Assembly: GCF_020080045.1 (NCBI RefSeq)
Contig: NZ_CP083451.1
Coordinates: forward strand, 2,480,001-2,544,000
Length of the DNA stretch: 64,000 nt
Source: Comamonas odontotermitis
Lineage (GTDB): Bacteria > Pseudomonadota > Gammaproteobacteria > Burkholderiales > Burkholderiaceae_C
Direction: 5' to 3'
Positions 52,803 to 61,118 of this stretch are shown piece by piece. Both the position numbers and the translations under genes were made by a program. The notes beneath the pieces are model-generated. The model saw only the letters and a list, made by a program, of their open reading frames with translations. It was not told where the DNA came from and did no database searches. The number at the start of each line of letters is the position of its first letter. Positions within the stretch are counted from its first letter, which is position 1.

Positions 52803-54365
52803 CTACTCGTCGCCTGCTGCGAGACCCAGTTCCTGGATCTTGCGCGTGATGGTATTGCGGCCAATGCCCAGGCGCTGCGCGGCTTCGATGCGTTTGCCGT
52901 GCGTGGCAGCCAACGCTGATCGGATCAGTTGGGATTCAAACCGGCGGCTGAGAATGTCCCACACTTCGGTGCTGCCCGACTGCAGCAGCGCATCGGCCTC
53001 CCGCGCCAGATCGGATTCCCATGGTGGTGCGGAACCTGAGGTAGCTGCAATGGAAGGGCGAGGTGCTTCTGCAAACGGTACAGCATTGCCATTTGCTACT
53101 GAATTAATAGCTACTGACGCTTGTGGAACAAGCGCAATAGGCGTCTCTGGCATCAGGGCCTGCGGTACCGGTGCAGCGGATATGCCAGGCCCAGCCGTGC
53201 TTTGCAGCACTTCGGGTGGCAAATCCTGCTCGGACACACGCTGGGCTGGCGCCATCACGGTGATCCAGTGGCAGATGTTCTCGAGCTGCCGCACATTGCC
53301 CGGAAACCCGAACTGCGCCAGCCGTGCCAGCGCGCCTTCGGACAGCTGCTTGGGCTCCACCCCCAGCTGGCGGGCACTGGCCGCCAGAAAATGGCGAGCC
53401 AGCATCGGAATGTCTTCCTTGCGTTCGCGCAGCGGCGGCAGCCGCAGACGGATCACGTTCAGGCGGTGAAACAAGTCTTCGCGGAACACGCCCTTTTGAA
53501 CGCGCTCTTCCAGGTTTTGGTGCGTGGCGGCAATCACCCGCACATGCGATTTGACTGGCACATGGCCGCCCACCCGGTAGAAATGCCCGTCGGAGAGCAC
53601 ACGCAGCAGACGGGTCTGCAGATCGAACGGCATATCGCCGATTTCGTCGAGAAACAGCGTTCCGCCCTCGGCCTGCTCAAAGCGACCCCTGCGCTGGGTC
53701 TGCGCGCCGGTGAAGGCGCCGCGCTCATGGCCGAACAATTCGGATTCGAGCAGGTCCTTGGGAATGGCTGCGGTATTGATGGCCACAAACGGTCCGCCCG
53801 CCACCGGAGAGTGCTTGTGCAGCGCGCGCGCCACCAGCTCCTTGCCCGATCCGGATTCGCCGGTCACCATCACGGTCACATTGCTTTGCGACAGGCGCCC
53901 GATGGCACGAAAGACATCCTGCATGGCGGGCGCCTGGCCCAGCATCTCGCCGCTGCCCGCAGACTGGGCCGGGTCCGGCATCTGGCTCTGGCTTTGTTGC
54001 ACGGCACGCTGGATCAGCTCCACCGCCTTGGGCACGTCAAATGGCTTGGGCAGGTACTCGAAAGCACCGCGCTGAAAGGCTGACACCGCGCTGTCGAGGT
54101 CGGAGTACGCCGTCATGATGATGACTGGCAACTCGGGCTGGGCTGCATGCAACTGCTCCAGCAGCTGCAAGCCGTTGCCGCCCGGCATGCGGATGTCGCT
54201 AACCAGCACGGACGGTGCCTGCGATGGATCCTCGTTCGAGGCGAGCGCCTCCAGTACCTCCTGCGGATGCACAAAGCTGCGCGTGGGCAGTTGCTCGCGC
54301 GCCAGCGCCTTCTCGAGTACGAACCGGATCGAAGGGTCGTCGTCCACTATCCAGATGGGTTTCAT
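52803..54365 (-). CDS. ntrC: nitrogen regulation response regulator NtrC (GlnG)
   Basis: 520 residues from the ATG ending at 54365. Receiver domain (MKPIWIVDDDPSIRFV; phospho-Asp in VLVSDIRMPGGNG ~residue 57), AAA+ sigma-54 activator domain with GESGSGKELVARAL and the sigma-54 contact GAFTGA in ERGAFTGAQTQRRGRFEQ, and a C-terminal Fis-type HTH (AAQRLGIGRNTITRKI). The linker between the AAA+ and DNA-binding domains (~410-470) is longer than usual and partly encoded by a dispersed-repeat copy at 53094-53142. It activates nitrogen-starvation promoters such as that of glnA upstream. Transcribed with ntrB. Confidence 0.96.
   Translation of the reverse strand: MKPIWIVDDDPSIRFVLEKALAREQLPTRSFVHPQEVLEALASNEDPSQAPSVLVSDIRMPGGNGLQLLEQLHAAQPELPVIIMTAYSDLDSAVSAFQRGAFEYLPKPFDVPKAVELIQRAVQQSQSQMPDPAQSAGSGEMLGQAPAMQDVFRAIGRLSQSNVTVMVTGESGSGKELVARALHKHSPVAGGPFVAINTAAIPKDLLESELFGHERGAFTGAQTQRRGRFEQAEGGTLFLDEIGDMPFDLQTRLLRVLSDGHFYRVGGHVPVKSHVRVIAATHQNLEERVQKGVFREDLFHRLNVIRLRLPPLRERKEDIPMLARHFLAASARQLGVEPKQLSEGALARLAQFGFPGNVRQLENICHWITVMAPAQRVSEQDLPPEVLQSTAGPGISAAPVPQALMPETPIALVPQASVAINSVANGNAVPFAEAPRPSIAATSGSAPPWESDLAREADALLQSGSTEVWDILSRRFESQLIRSALAATHGKRIEAAQRLGIGRNTITRKIQELGLAAGDE
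53094..53142 (+). repeat. dispersed ~50-bp palindrome, copy 9, inside ntrC
   Basis: Plus strand: TGCTACTGAATTAATAGC, TACTGACGCTTGTGGAAC, AAGCGCAATAGGC. On the coding (minus) strand it translates in frame as about 17 residues (PIALVPQASVAINSVA) within the NtrC linker. Confidence 0.8.
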
Positions 54366-54432
54366 TGTCGCTATCGCCCTTCCAAATCTACAAACCATGA
54401 ATCGTGGTCCTGGCCGGGCTGCGCCATGCAAG

Positions 54433-55515
54433 CTAATCCGTCAACGGCAGCATGATGCGAAAATCCGTGCGCCCAGGCTCGCTCTCGCATTCAATCAGAC
54501 CTTCGTGCCTTTGTACAAAGGTCTGTGCCAGCGGCAAGCCCAGGCCCGTGCCGCCATCGCGTCCGGTCACCAAGGGGTAGAAGATCCGCTCCTTGATGTC
54601 CGGCTCGATACCAGGACCATTGTCGATGACATGCAATTCCAATGCCAACTTGTGGCGCTTGCGGCCCAAGGTGAGCTGGCGCGCAATGCGCGTGCGCAGA
54701 ATGATGCGCGCCGTTCCCTGTGCCATCTGCGGCTCCAGCACCTGCGCGGCATTCTGCACAATGTTGAGCAGCGCCTGGATGAGCTGCTCACGGTCGCCTC
54801 GGATCTCAGGCAGCGAGATATCGTAATCGCGCTCGATCTTGAGGCCGTTCGGATATTCCAGCAGCACCAACTGGCACACGCGCTCGCATACTTCATGGAT
54901 GTTCACATCACCTACGGTGTGCGGATGGCGGTGCGGAGCGAGCAACCGGTCCACCAGGGCCTGCAGGCGATCGGCCTCGTGGATGATGACGTCGGTATAT
55001 TCTTTGAGCTGGCGGTCCGGCAGCTCCATGTCCAGCAACTGCGCAGCGCCTCGAATGCCGCCCAGCGGGTTCTTGATCTCGTGCGCAAGGTTGCGGATCA
55101 GCTCTTTGTTGGCCAGAGCCTGCTCACGCACGCGCTCTTCGCGATCCTGGCGCACCTGCTGCTCCAAAGGCCACAGCTCCACCAGAATCTCGGCATCTTC
55201 CTGCCACCATGACAGGTTCACATGCACCGGAAAGGCGTCCTGCAGGCTGCGACGCAACTGCGCCTCGAACCTCAAGGACGAAAAGCGCTGCGCCCGCGCA
55301 TCCACCAGCGCCTTGTGCAGGAGCTCATCGTCCTGAAAGAAAACACCCAGCTCGTGGCCCAGAATGCTTTTGCGCGATACGCCCAGCGCGTTTTCCAGTG
55401 CGGCGTTGACACGCACGGCAGCGCCATCGAGCCGAATGACCGCCACCAGGGTTGCGATGTGCTCCAGCGCTTGCCACTCGCGCCATTCGCGGTCGGCTGC
55501 GGTCAGGTCAGGCAT
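54433..55515 (-). CDS. ntrB: nitrogen regulation sensor kinase NtrB (GlnL)
   Basis: 360 residues, cytosolic. N-terminal PAS domain (EHIATLVAVIRLDGAAV), HisKA with the phospho-His in NLAHEIKNPLGGIRG (~residue 145), and HATPase with N and G boxes (LLNIVQNAAQVL, GTGLGLPLAQTF). It phosphorylates NtrC under nitrogen limitation and is switched by PII. 67 bp before ntrC and 27 bp after the DUF4124 gene, so probably one operon. Confidence 0.96.
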   Translation of the reverse strand: MPDLTAADREWREWQALEHIATLVAVIRLDGAAVRVNAALENALGVSRKSILGHELGVFFQDDELLHKALVDARAQRFSSLRFEAQLRRSLQDAFPVHVNLSWWQEDAEILVELWPLEQQVRQDREERVREQALANKELIRNLAHEIKNPLGGIRGAAQLLDMELPDRQLKEYTDVIIHEADRLQALVDRLLAPHRHPHTVGDVNIHEVCERVCQLVLLEYPNGLKIERDYDISLPEIRGDREQLIQALLNIVQNAAQVLEPQMAQGTARIILRTRIARQLTLGRKRHKLALELHVIDNGPGIEPDIKERIFYPLVTGRDGGTGLGLPLAQTFVQRHEGLIECESEPGRTDFRIMLPLTD

Positions 55516-55542
55516 GGGTTGGGCAGCAGGAAGAAAGTGGGA

Positions 55543-56070
55543 TCAAGGTGCAGGCAGACGCTGCAGCTCTCTTTGAATACCGGCGATATCGCTGTCCATG
55601 CGGGTTATCTCCGCCTTCAGGTCTTCCACACGCTTGTTGTAGAAGGCCGGGTTGCGCATCTCCAGCGCATTTTTTTGCGGCTCGCCATTGTTGTACTCAC
55701 GGGCCAGATCCGCCTTGCGCGTCTCGGCCTTCTTCAGTTCGGTCTCTAGGATCAGTCGCGCATCGGAATCGCGCGCGCGGCCCTCTGCCGAGGTGGAACG
55801 TGGCGCAGGCGTTGCGGCTGCCGGCGCGCGGGCCGGACGTGGCGCGGCTGCAGACGGCGCGGGCGCCGGGCTGGCCGCCCCTGCGCCACCTTGCGGGCGC
55901 GTGCCCTGCACGATGGTCACATTGGCAGCCTCGATCTGGGCACACCCCCGCTGGCGCGCCTTGGCCGCGTCATTGGTGTACTCATTGCCACAGCGATAGA
56001 TGCGATCCTGCGCCACAGCGCCCTGTGCACCCGCCATTGCAACCGCCAAAAACAACCACTTGATATGCAT
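55543..56070 (-). CDS. DUF4124-type periplasmic protein
   Basis: 175 residues from the ATG ending at 56070. Signal peptide (MHIKWLFLAVAMAGAQGAVA) then the DUF4124 start DRIYRCGNEYTNDAAKARQR, an Ala/Pro-rich spacer and a C-terminal coiled coil (LILETELKKAETRKADLARE). Function unknown. Its place between glnA and ntrB is seen in other Burkholderiales to my knowledge, but no role in nitrogen control is shown. Confidence 0.75.
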   Translation of the reverse strand: MHIKWLFLAVAMAGAQGAVAQDRIYRCGNEYTNDAAKARQRGCAQIEAANVTIVQGTRPQGGAGAASPAPAPSAAAPRPARAPAAATPAPRSTSAEGRARDSDARLILETELKKAETRKADLAREYNNGEPQKNALEMRNPAFYNKRVEDLKAEITRMDSDIAGIQRELQRLPAP

Positions 56071-56415
56071 AACCTCGATTCGCCCATTCACTCCACAGTG
56101 GCAAGTATCACGCCAATCTGTACATCAAAGATTCCAGCACCCCATTGCAACAGCAAACAAATACCAGCTGCAATCACGTTTCATAACGCGGGCAACTGCT
56201 GCGGCGTGCACAGGCAGTGTATAGACAAACAGAGGCTGACCATGAATAACAGTTCCTTCTGTTACAGATTCGCAGCACCTTCACCACACATCGCACGGCC
56301 CGTGCCATAGTCTTGCTATCAACTTCATATCGAAACGAGACAGAAAAAACGGCCTGTGCAATACAGGCCGTTTTGCAGCAGGACAGCAACAATGCCGCCC
56401 TTGCTTCCTGGTGCT
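56071..56415. other. 345-bp gap between glnA and the DUF4124 gene
   Basis: Holds the bidirectional terminator of glnA (56346-56374) and, toward 56,071-56,250, AT-richer DNA that should include the promoter for the DUF4124-ntrB-ntrC group. I saw no NtrC-type palindrome here. Confidence 0.4.
56346..56374. terminator. intrinsic terminator of glnA
   Basis: AAACGGCCTGT / ACAGGCCGTTT, GCAAT loop, with A and T runs on both sides so it would work in either direction; it closes glnA on the minus strand. Confidence 0.92.
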
Positions 56416-57831
56416 TTACAGCGAATAGTACATGTCGAACTCGACAGGGTGCACCGCCTGGCGGAAGCGGGTCACCTCGCTCATCTTCAGCTCGATGTAG
56501 GCGTCAAGCATGCTGTCGCTGAACACGCCGCCCTTGGTCAGGAAAGCGCGGTCTGCATCCAGGGCTTCCAGTGCCTGATCCAGGCTGTGGCACACGGTAG
56601 GCACCAGCTTGTCTTCTTCGGGTGGCAGGTGGTACAGATCCTTGGTGGCTGCTTCACCTGGGTGGATCTTGTTTTCCACGCCGTCGAGGCCAGCCATCAG
56701 CAGTGCAGCAAAGCCCAGGTATGGGTTCATCAGCGGATCGGGGAAGCGTGCCTCCACGCGGCGGCCCTTGGGGTTGCTCACGTAAGGAATGCGAATCGAT
56801 GCCGAGCGGTTCTTGGCCGAGTACGCCAGCTTCACTGGAGCCTCGTAACCAGGCACCAGGCGCTTGTAGCTGTTGGTGCCAGGGTTGGTGATGGCGTTCA
56901 AGGCACGGGCGTGCTTGATGATGCCGCCGATGTAATACAGCGCGAAATCCGACAGACCCGCGTAGCCGTCGCCAGCAAACAGGTTCTTGCCGTCCTTCCA
57001 GACGGACTGGTGCACGTGCATGCCGGAGCCATTGTCGCCAGCGTAAGGCTTGGGCATGAAGGTTGCCGTCTTGCCGTACGTGTCAGCCACGTTCCAGATC
57101 ACGTACTTTTGCACCTGCGTCCAGTCAGCGCGCTCAACCAGGGTCGAGAAACGGGTGCCCAGCTCGTTCTGGCCGGCGCCTGCCACTTCGTGGTGGAAAA
57201 CTTCGACGGGGATGCCCAGCGATTCGAGCAGCAGGGACATTTCCGCGCGCATGTCCTGCGTGCTGTCGACAGGAGGAACGGGGAAGTAGCCGCCCTTGAC
57301 GCGTGGACGGTGGCCACGGTTGCCGGAGTCGAACTTGGTGCCGCTGTTCCAGGGGGCTTCGTATTCTTCGATGTCGTAGAACGGGTTGTTGGGTTCGGTG
57401 CTCCAACGCACGCCATCAAAGATGAAGAATTCTGGCTCGGGACCGAAGTAGGCCGTGTCGCCCAGGCCAGAGGCCTTCAGGTAGGCTTCGGCGCGCTTGG
57501 CGATGGAGCGGGGATCGCGGTCATAGGCCTTGCCGTCGCCTGGCTCGATCACGTCGCACTGCAGGAACAGTGTGGTTTCGTCAAAGAATGGATCGATGTT
57601 GGCGGTGTTCGGATCGGGCATCAGCAGCATGTCCGAGGCTTCGATACCCTTCCAGCCGGCAACCGAAGAGCCGTCGAAAGCGTGGCCCGAGGCGAACTTG
57701 TCTTCGTCAAAGTGCGAGATCGGCACCGTGACGTGTTGCTCCTTGCCACGGGTATCGGTGAAACGCAGGTCAACGAACTTGACCTCGTTCTCGTCCAACA
57801 TGCTCATCACATCTGCAACGCTCTTGGCCAT
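56416..57831 (-). CDS. glnA: glutamine synthetase, type I
   Basis: 471 residues, typical GSI. Landmarks: [19 protein letters not shown] at the N-terminus, [19 protein letters not shown], the ATP/metal part [15 protein letters not shown] and the adenylylation site [10 protein letters not shown] (Tyr). It makes glutamine from glutamate and ammonia. Expression should depend on NtrC and sigma-54, see the sites upstream. Confidence 0.98.
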   Translation of the reverse strand: MAKSVADVMSMLDENEVKFVDLRFTDTRGKEQHVTVPISHFDEDKFASGHAFDGSSVAGWKGIEASDMLLMPDPNTANIDPFFDETTLFLQCDVIEPGDGKAYDRDPRSIAKRAEAYLKASGLGDTAYFGPEPEFFIFDGVRWSTEPNNPFYDIEEYEAPWNSGTKFDSGNRGHRPRVKGGYFPVPPVDSTQDMRAEMSLLLESLGIPVEVFHHEVAGAGQNELGTRFSTLVERADWTQVQKYVIWNVADTYGKTATFMPKPYAGDNGSGMHVHQSVWKDGKNLFAGDGYAGLSDFALYYIGGIIKHARALNAITNPGTNSYKRLVPGYEAPVKLAYSAKNRSASIRIPYVSNPKGRRVEARFPDPLMNPYLGFAALLMAGLDGVENKIHPGEAATKDLYHLPPEEDKLVPTVCHSLDQALEALDADRAFLTKGGVFSDSMLDAYIELKMSEVTRFRQAVHPVEFDMYYSL

Positions 57832-57879
57832 CTATAGCTCCAAAGAAAAACATCAATAAAAAGACTGTGGCAAGACTAA

Positions 57880-57895
57880 AGCAGATTGCGTGCCA
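57880..57895 (-). promoter_or_regulatory. sigma-54 promoter of glnA
   Basis: On the minus strand: TGGCACG-CAAT-CTGCT. It matches the -24/-12 consensus TGGCACG-N4-TTGCT with one mismatch (C for the first T) and lies about 50 bp upstream of the glnA start. Confidence 0.85.
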
Positions 57896-58045
57896 GTTTT
57901 ATGACATCTGCCCGGTCCATGTTGCCGGCAACTACCCGGCCCGGCCTGCCACCGTACCGAGCGTGACTGTACCGCGCTTTGCCAGCTTGGGACAGCCGTT
58001 GCAGGGGAATTTGTACAACTCCCTGGCCTGCCCCCACCCTGCTAT

Positions 58046-58062
58046 CGCACCACCTCGGTGCA
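58046..58062. promoter_or_regulatory. NtrC binding site (weaker)
   Basis: CGCACCA-CCT-CGGTGCA, one arm mismatch from the TGCACCA-N3-TGGTGCA consensus. About 185 bp upstream of the expected glnA start point. Confidence 0.75.
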
Positions 58063-58113
58063 ATTTACCGCCCACGCACAAGCCTCGGCAGGATGCACAG
58101 TTTTGACGCTAAA

Positions 58114-58132
58114 TTGCACCAAATTGGTGCAA
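58114..58132. promoter_or_regulatory. NtrC binding site (perfect palindrome)
   Basis: TTGCACCA-AAT-TGGTGCAA, an exact match to the NtrC consensus, about 250 bp upstream of the expected glnA start point and 28 bp beyond the stop of the EI24 gene. It lies upstream of glnA together with the weaker site, as expected for an enhancer pair. Confidence 0.88.
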
Positions 58133-58159
58133 TGTATATTCTACCGCGCACCGATTTGG

Positions 58160-59053
58160 TCACTTCTCTGGCTGCTCGCCTGCAGGAAGCGCGCCCTCCA
58201 AGGCCTTGCCATCGCCCCATTGCGCTTCCGCCACCGGCATCTCGTCCTGCTCTGCACGCAAGGCCTGCAGGGCAGCCAGCCCGAAATGGATGAACCACAG
58301 CGAAGAGAATGCAAAGGTGATGGCGTAGATCCATACCGCCAGCGGCACCAGCACCACAAAGCCGATGGTGAAGACGATGCCCGAGGCCCAGACGATGCTG
58401 GGCGCAATGCCGATATAGCCGCTGATCACGCCCATCAGCAGGAGCGGCCAGCGATGGCGCTGCAGCAGCGCATCGCGCTCGGACTTGCTCGCGTGCTCAG
58501 CCAGTGCGTCGACACTCATGACCCGGTAGGTCAGCCAGCCCCAGATGACGGGCGGCACCACCAGCACAAGGGGAGGAATCAGCCACAACGGCATCGTCAC
58601 CACAAAGGCAACCACGGCTACGGCTGATGTGCCCAAGGCCCACACTACACTGGCCACGAGGCCTGTGCCGTGCTTTTTGGCCAGCGTGGCAAAGCGCTGC
58701 TCCGTCACCATGCGCAGCAGCGCCGGTGTCATCAGCAAGGCGATGATGAGCAGTGCCAGCACGGCCGCCATCGGGGTCATCAGCACCAGCACCACAAATG
58801 GCGCCACGCCAGCGGCAAAGCCTTCGGTGCCGCTGCCACCAAACCAGCTGAACATGGTGCGCAGCCAGCCGATGGTCTCCACCCAGTGCTGCACCGCTGC
58901 CACGCTGGCCGTCCAGTAGAAGTAGCTCCAGCCGCCCAGCACCAGCAGCATCACGACCAGCGGCACCAGCGACAGCGCAATCACCTTGGGGCGAAAGCAG
59001 TACGCTGCAGCGCGCCAGAAAGAATCAAGCATCAGGCTGGAGCCTTGGGACAT
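58160..59053 (-). CDS. EI24-domain membrane protein (CysZ-like)
   Basis: 297 residues with about six hydrophobic segments and the EI24/CysZ layout (FWRAAAYCFRPKVIALSLVP at the start). CysZ relatives conduct sulfate or related anions; this divergent member may do something else. The start may also be the ATG at 59032. Upstream of glnA and read in the same direction. Confidence 0.78.
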   Translation of the reverse strand: MSQGSSLMLDSFWRAAAYCFRPKVIALSLVPLVVMLLVLGGWSYFYWTASVAAVQHWVETIGWLRTMFSWFGGSGTEGFAAGVAPFVVLVLMTPMAAVLALLIIALLMTPALLRMVTEQRFATLAKKHGTGLVASVVWALGTSAVAVVAFVVTMPLWLIPPLVLVVPPVIWGWLTYRVMSVDALAEHASKSERDALLQRHRWPLLLMGVISGYIGIAPSIVWASGIVFTIGFVVLVPLAVWIYAITFAFSSLWFIHFGLAALQALRAEQDEMPVAEAQWGDGKALEGALPAGEQPEK

Positions 59054-59167
59054 AGGAGGGGTTCCTTATGCATTAAAAACCGATGATCATGCTAACCGGC
59101 AACGGCCAGCCCTGTCGATTCAGCGCCCCACAGCCCCCAGGCGCGCCTGTAAGCACCGGGACAAGTA

Positions 59168-60226
59168 TCAGGCCTTGTTCAGCAGGCGGAGCACCCCGCG
59201 CCACTGCTGGCTCCAGAAACCGCTGCCGTAGTCGCGCAACTGGCCTTGCCTGTTGGGCTGCACCTGGTCGCGGATGCCGGTCGGGTCGTAGCGCAGCTCA
59301 AAATTGGCAGTGCCAAACAGCATGTCCCACCAGGGCAGCAACACACCGAAGTTGCAGCCTCCCAGGCGCGGGCGGGCTTTTGTAGTGTTGATTGCTTCTT
59401 TTTTGATAGCATTCTGCGCTTGACTGTCTTGCGCTGTAGACGTATTTCCCTCCAAACCCTTGGCTGGCGACTCATGCCCGATGCCAATCGCATGGTGGCG
59501 GCGGTGAAAGCGTGGGCTGATCCACAGCCGCTCGCCCAGCGTGCCAAACCATACGCGCAGATTGGCATGTTGCAGGCTCTCGCTCAACTGGGTGATGGCG
59601 ACGATGGCCACAAACTGGCTCGGGGCCATACCGATCAGCACGGCGACCAGCACCAGAATGCTGTCGGTCAGGATATCGTCCAGCAGGTGGTTGCGGTTGT
59701 CGCTCCACATCGTCATCTGGCGCTGCGAATGGTGCAGTGCATGCAGCTTCCACCACCAGACGAAGCTGTGCTGGCCACGGTGGATCCAGTAGGCCACAAA
59801 GTCGAAAATCACCAGATAGATCAAGAGGCTGACCCAGGCCACATCGGTCACGCCCGGCCAGAGTGCGTCCACATGCCAGGTCTCAAACCCTTGCATGCGC
59901 AGGCTGCCTACCAGCCAGTCCCACAGGGGGTCGATGGTAAAAAAGAGCGCCAGGCGGAACAGCCCCAGGCGGTGGATCAGCGTGTAGAGAATATCGATGC
60001 GGATGGCGTGCTTGTCGGTCACCGCCTCCACCGGGCGCCAGCGCTGCAGCGGCGCAATCACCAGCACCATGATGACAATCTGCAGGCAGCCCACCAGAAA
60101 CCAGCCAGCGGCGGTGTAGCCATCTTCCAGAAAGTTGGCCAGGCCCATATTGAACAGGAGCGGCTGGAACACCTGTTCAAACACCCATTGCTGGGCATTG
60201 TCAAAAAGAGAGCTGAAGAATTCCAT
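59168..60226 (-). CDS. sterol desaturase / fatty acid hydroxylase family membrane protein (second copy)
   Basis: 352 residues. Di-iron His boxes HRGQH (~170), HALHHSQ (~182) and HRRHHAIG (~243). After GIGHESPAKG it carries an unusual hydrophilic stretch (EGNTSTAQDSQAQNAIKK ... KARPR) that is encoded by a dispersed repeat (59391-59448); the family pattern resumes at CNFGVLLPWWDMLFG. The start codon lies in TTCCATAGCTAGAAAT, itself a remnant of the same repeat. O2-dependent lipid-modifying enzyme; substrate unknown. Confidence 0.87.
   Translation of the reverse strand: MEFFSSLFDNAQQWVFEQVFQPLLFNMGLANFLEDGYTAAGWFLVGCLQIVIMVLVIAPLQRWRPVEAVTDKHAIRIDILYTLIHRLGLFRLALFFTIDPLWDWLVGSLRMQGFETWHVDALWPGVTDVAWVSLLIYLVIFDFVAYWIHRGQHSFVWWWKLHALHHSQRQMTMWSDNRNHLLDDILTDSILVLVAVLIGMAPSQFVAIVAITQLSESLQHANLRVWFGTLGERLWISPRFHRRHHAIGIGHESPAKGLEGNTSTAQDSQAQNAIKKEAINTTKARPRLGGCNFGVLLPWWDMLFGTANFELRYDPTGIRDQVQPNRQGQLRDYGSGFWSQQWRGVLRLLNKA
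59391..59448 (+). repeat. dispersed ~50-bp palindrome, copy 10, inside the second hydroxylase gene
   Basis: Plus strand: ATTGCTTCTTTTTTGATAGC, ATTCTGCGCTTGACTGTCTT, GCGCTGTAGACGTATTTC. Translated on the minus strand in frame, it gives about 19 hydrophilic residues. Confidence 0.82.
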
Positions 60227-60296
60227 AGCTAGAAATTACCTGTGCCTGCGCGCGGCAAGCCCATTCAGTGTGCCAAAAAACCGCTGATCAAGGCAG

Positions 60297-61106
60297 TCAA
60301 TGGCTGCGAATCCATTCACGGTACTGGGGGTGATCGCGCAGGGTGGCAAAGCAGAAGCCCTGTGCCTTGAGGCCCTGGATCAGCGGCTGCAGCACGGCAG
60401 GCGCCCAGGGATCCTTGCGGTCCCAGATGCCCAGGTGCGCCAGAAGAATGTCGCCGGAGCGGATGTTTCTGAGCGCCTTGTCCAGCAGCATGGCATTGGG
60501 ATATTTGTCGCTGGGCAATTCATCGCCCAGAAAACCGGCGGGCGACCAGCCTACGTGGGCGTAACCGCAGCTTTGCGCCGCAGCAATCAGCGCGGGCGAA
60601 GTCTTGCCGCCAGGCGCGCGAAACAGCGGCAGTGGCTTGGTACCGGTGATCTGCTGCAGGCGGTCTTCGGATTTCTTGATTTCGGCACAGTATTGGGGCA
60701 CGGTCATCACCGCAGTCTTGCCCGCAAGAGGCCCCTGCGATGGGCGCACCGTGAAGCTGCGCACAGCGCCCTGCTCCGTCTTCCCATCGGCACGCCAGTA
60801 CACATGGTCCCAGGTATGCGAGGCAAAGGCATGGCCTTCAGCCGCGCGCGCCTTCCACCAGGGGGTCCAGTGCTCGCCCAGGCTTCCGTCACCCTCCTTG
60901 GTGCGCTCGTTGGCGGCAAAAAAGGTGACTTTCACATCTTCCTGCTGCAGCACCTCGGCAATCCTGTCGGCCACTCCCATGTGGCCGGTATCCAGCGTCA
61001 GATAGACGGGTTTGCTGCAACTGGCTGCCGAGTTTGCATGATTTTTCGCTCCTACGCCCATAGGCAGAGCGCCAGCAGCTATCAAAAATAGAGTGCTCAG
61101 ACGCAT
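60297..61106 (-). CDS. exported polysaccharide deacetylase-family protein
   Basis: 269 residues. The signal peptide MRLSTLFLIAAGALPMGV is encoded by a dispersed repeat. The NodB-type catalytic motifs are YLTLDTGH (metal Asp, with the second Asp of the usual TFDD replaced by Thr), ASHTWDH (two His) and FRAPGGK. Further C-terminal: GDILLAHLG. It probably removes acyl groups from a cell-wall or exopolysaccharide. It follows the beta-propeller gene by 12 bp in the same direction. Confidence 0.85.
   Translation of the reverse strand: MRLSTLFLIAAGALPMGVGAKNHANSAASCSKPVYLTLDTGHMGVADRIAEVLQQEDVKVTFFAANERTKEGDGSLGEHWTPWWKARAAEGHAFASHTWDHVYWRADGKTEQGAVRSFTVRPSQGPLAGKTAVMTVPQYCAEIKKSEDRLQQITGTKPLPLFRAPGGKTSPALIAAAQSCGYAHVGWSPAGFLGDELPSDKYPNAMLLDKALRNIRSGDILLAHLGIWDRKDPWAPAVLQPLIQGLKAQGFCFATLRDHPQYREWIRSH
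61041..61091 (-). repeat. dispersed ~50-bp palindrome, copy 11, inside the deacetylase signal peptide
   Basis: Plus strand: ATTTTTCGCTCCTACGCCC, ATAGGCAGAGCGCCAGCAGC, TATCAAAAATAG. Translated on the minus strand it supplies LFLIAAGALPMGVGAKN, i.e. the hydrophobic core of the signal peptide, in the same frame as copy 6. Confidence 0.85.
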
Positions 61107-61118
61107 GCGCGGCCCGTA

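Larger units (their letters stand above)
57832..58159. other. 328-bp glnA control region
   Basis: Contains the sigma-54-type promoter (57880-57895) and two NtrC palindromes (58046-58062, 58114-58132), listed separately. Otherwise no gene seen. Confidence 0.7.

Noticed and set aside
56356..57837. 493-codon plus-strand frame opposite glnA
   Set aside because: Antisense of the highly conserved glnA; no ribosome binding site or family resemblance.
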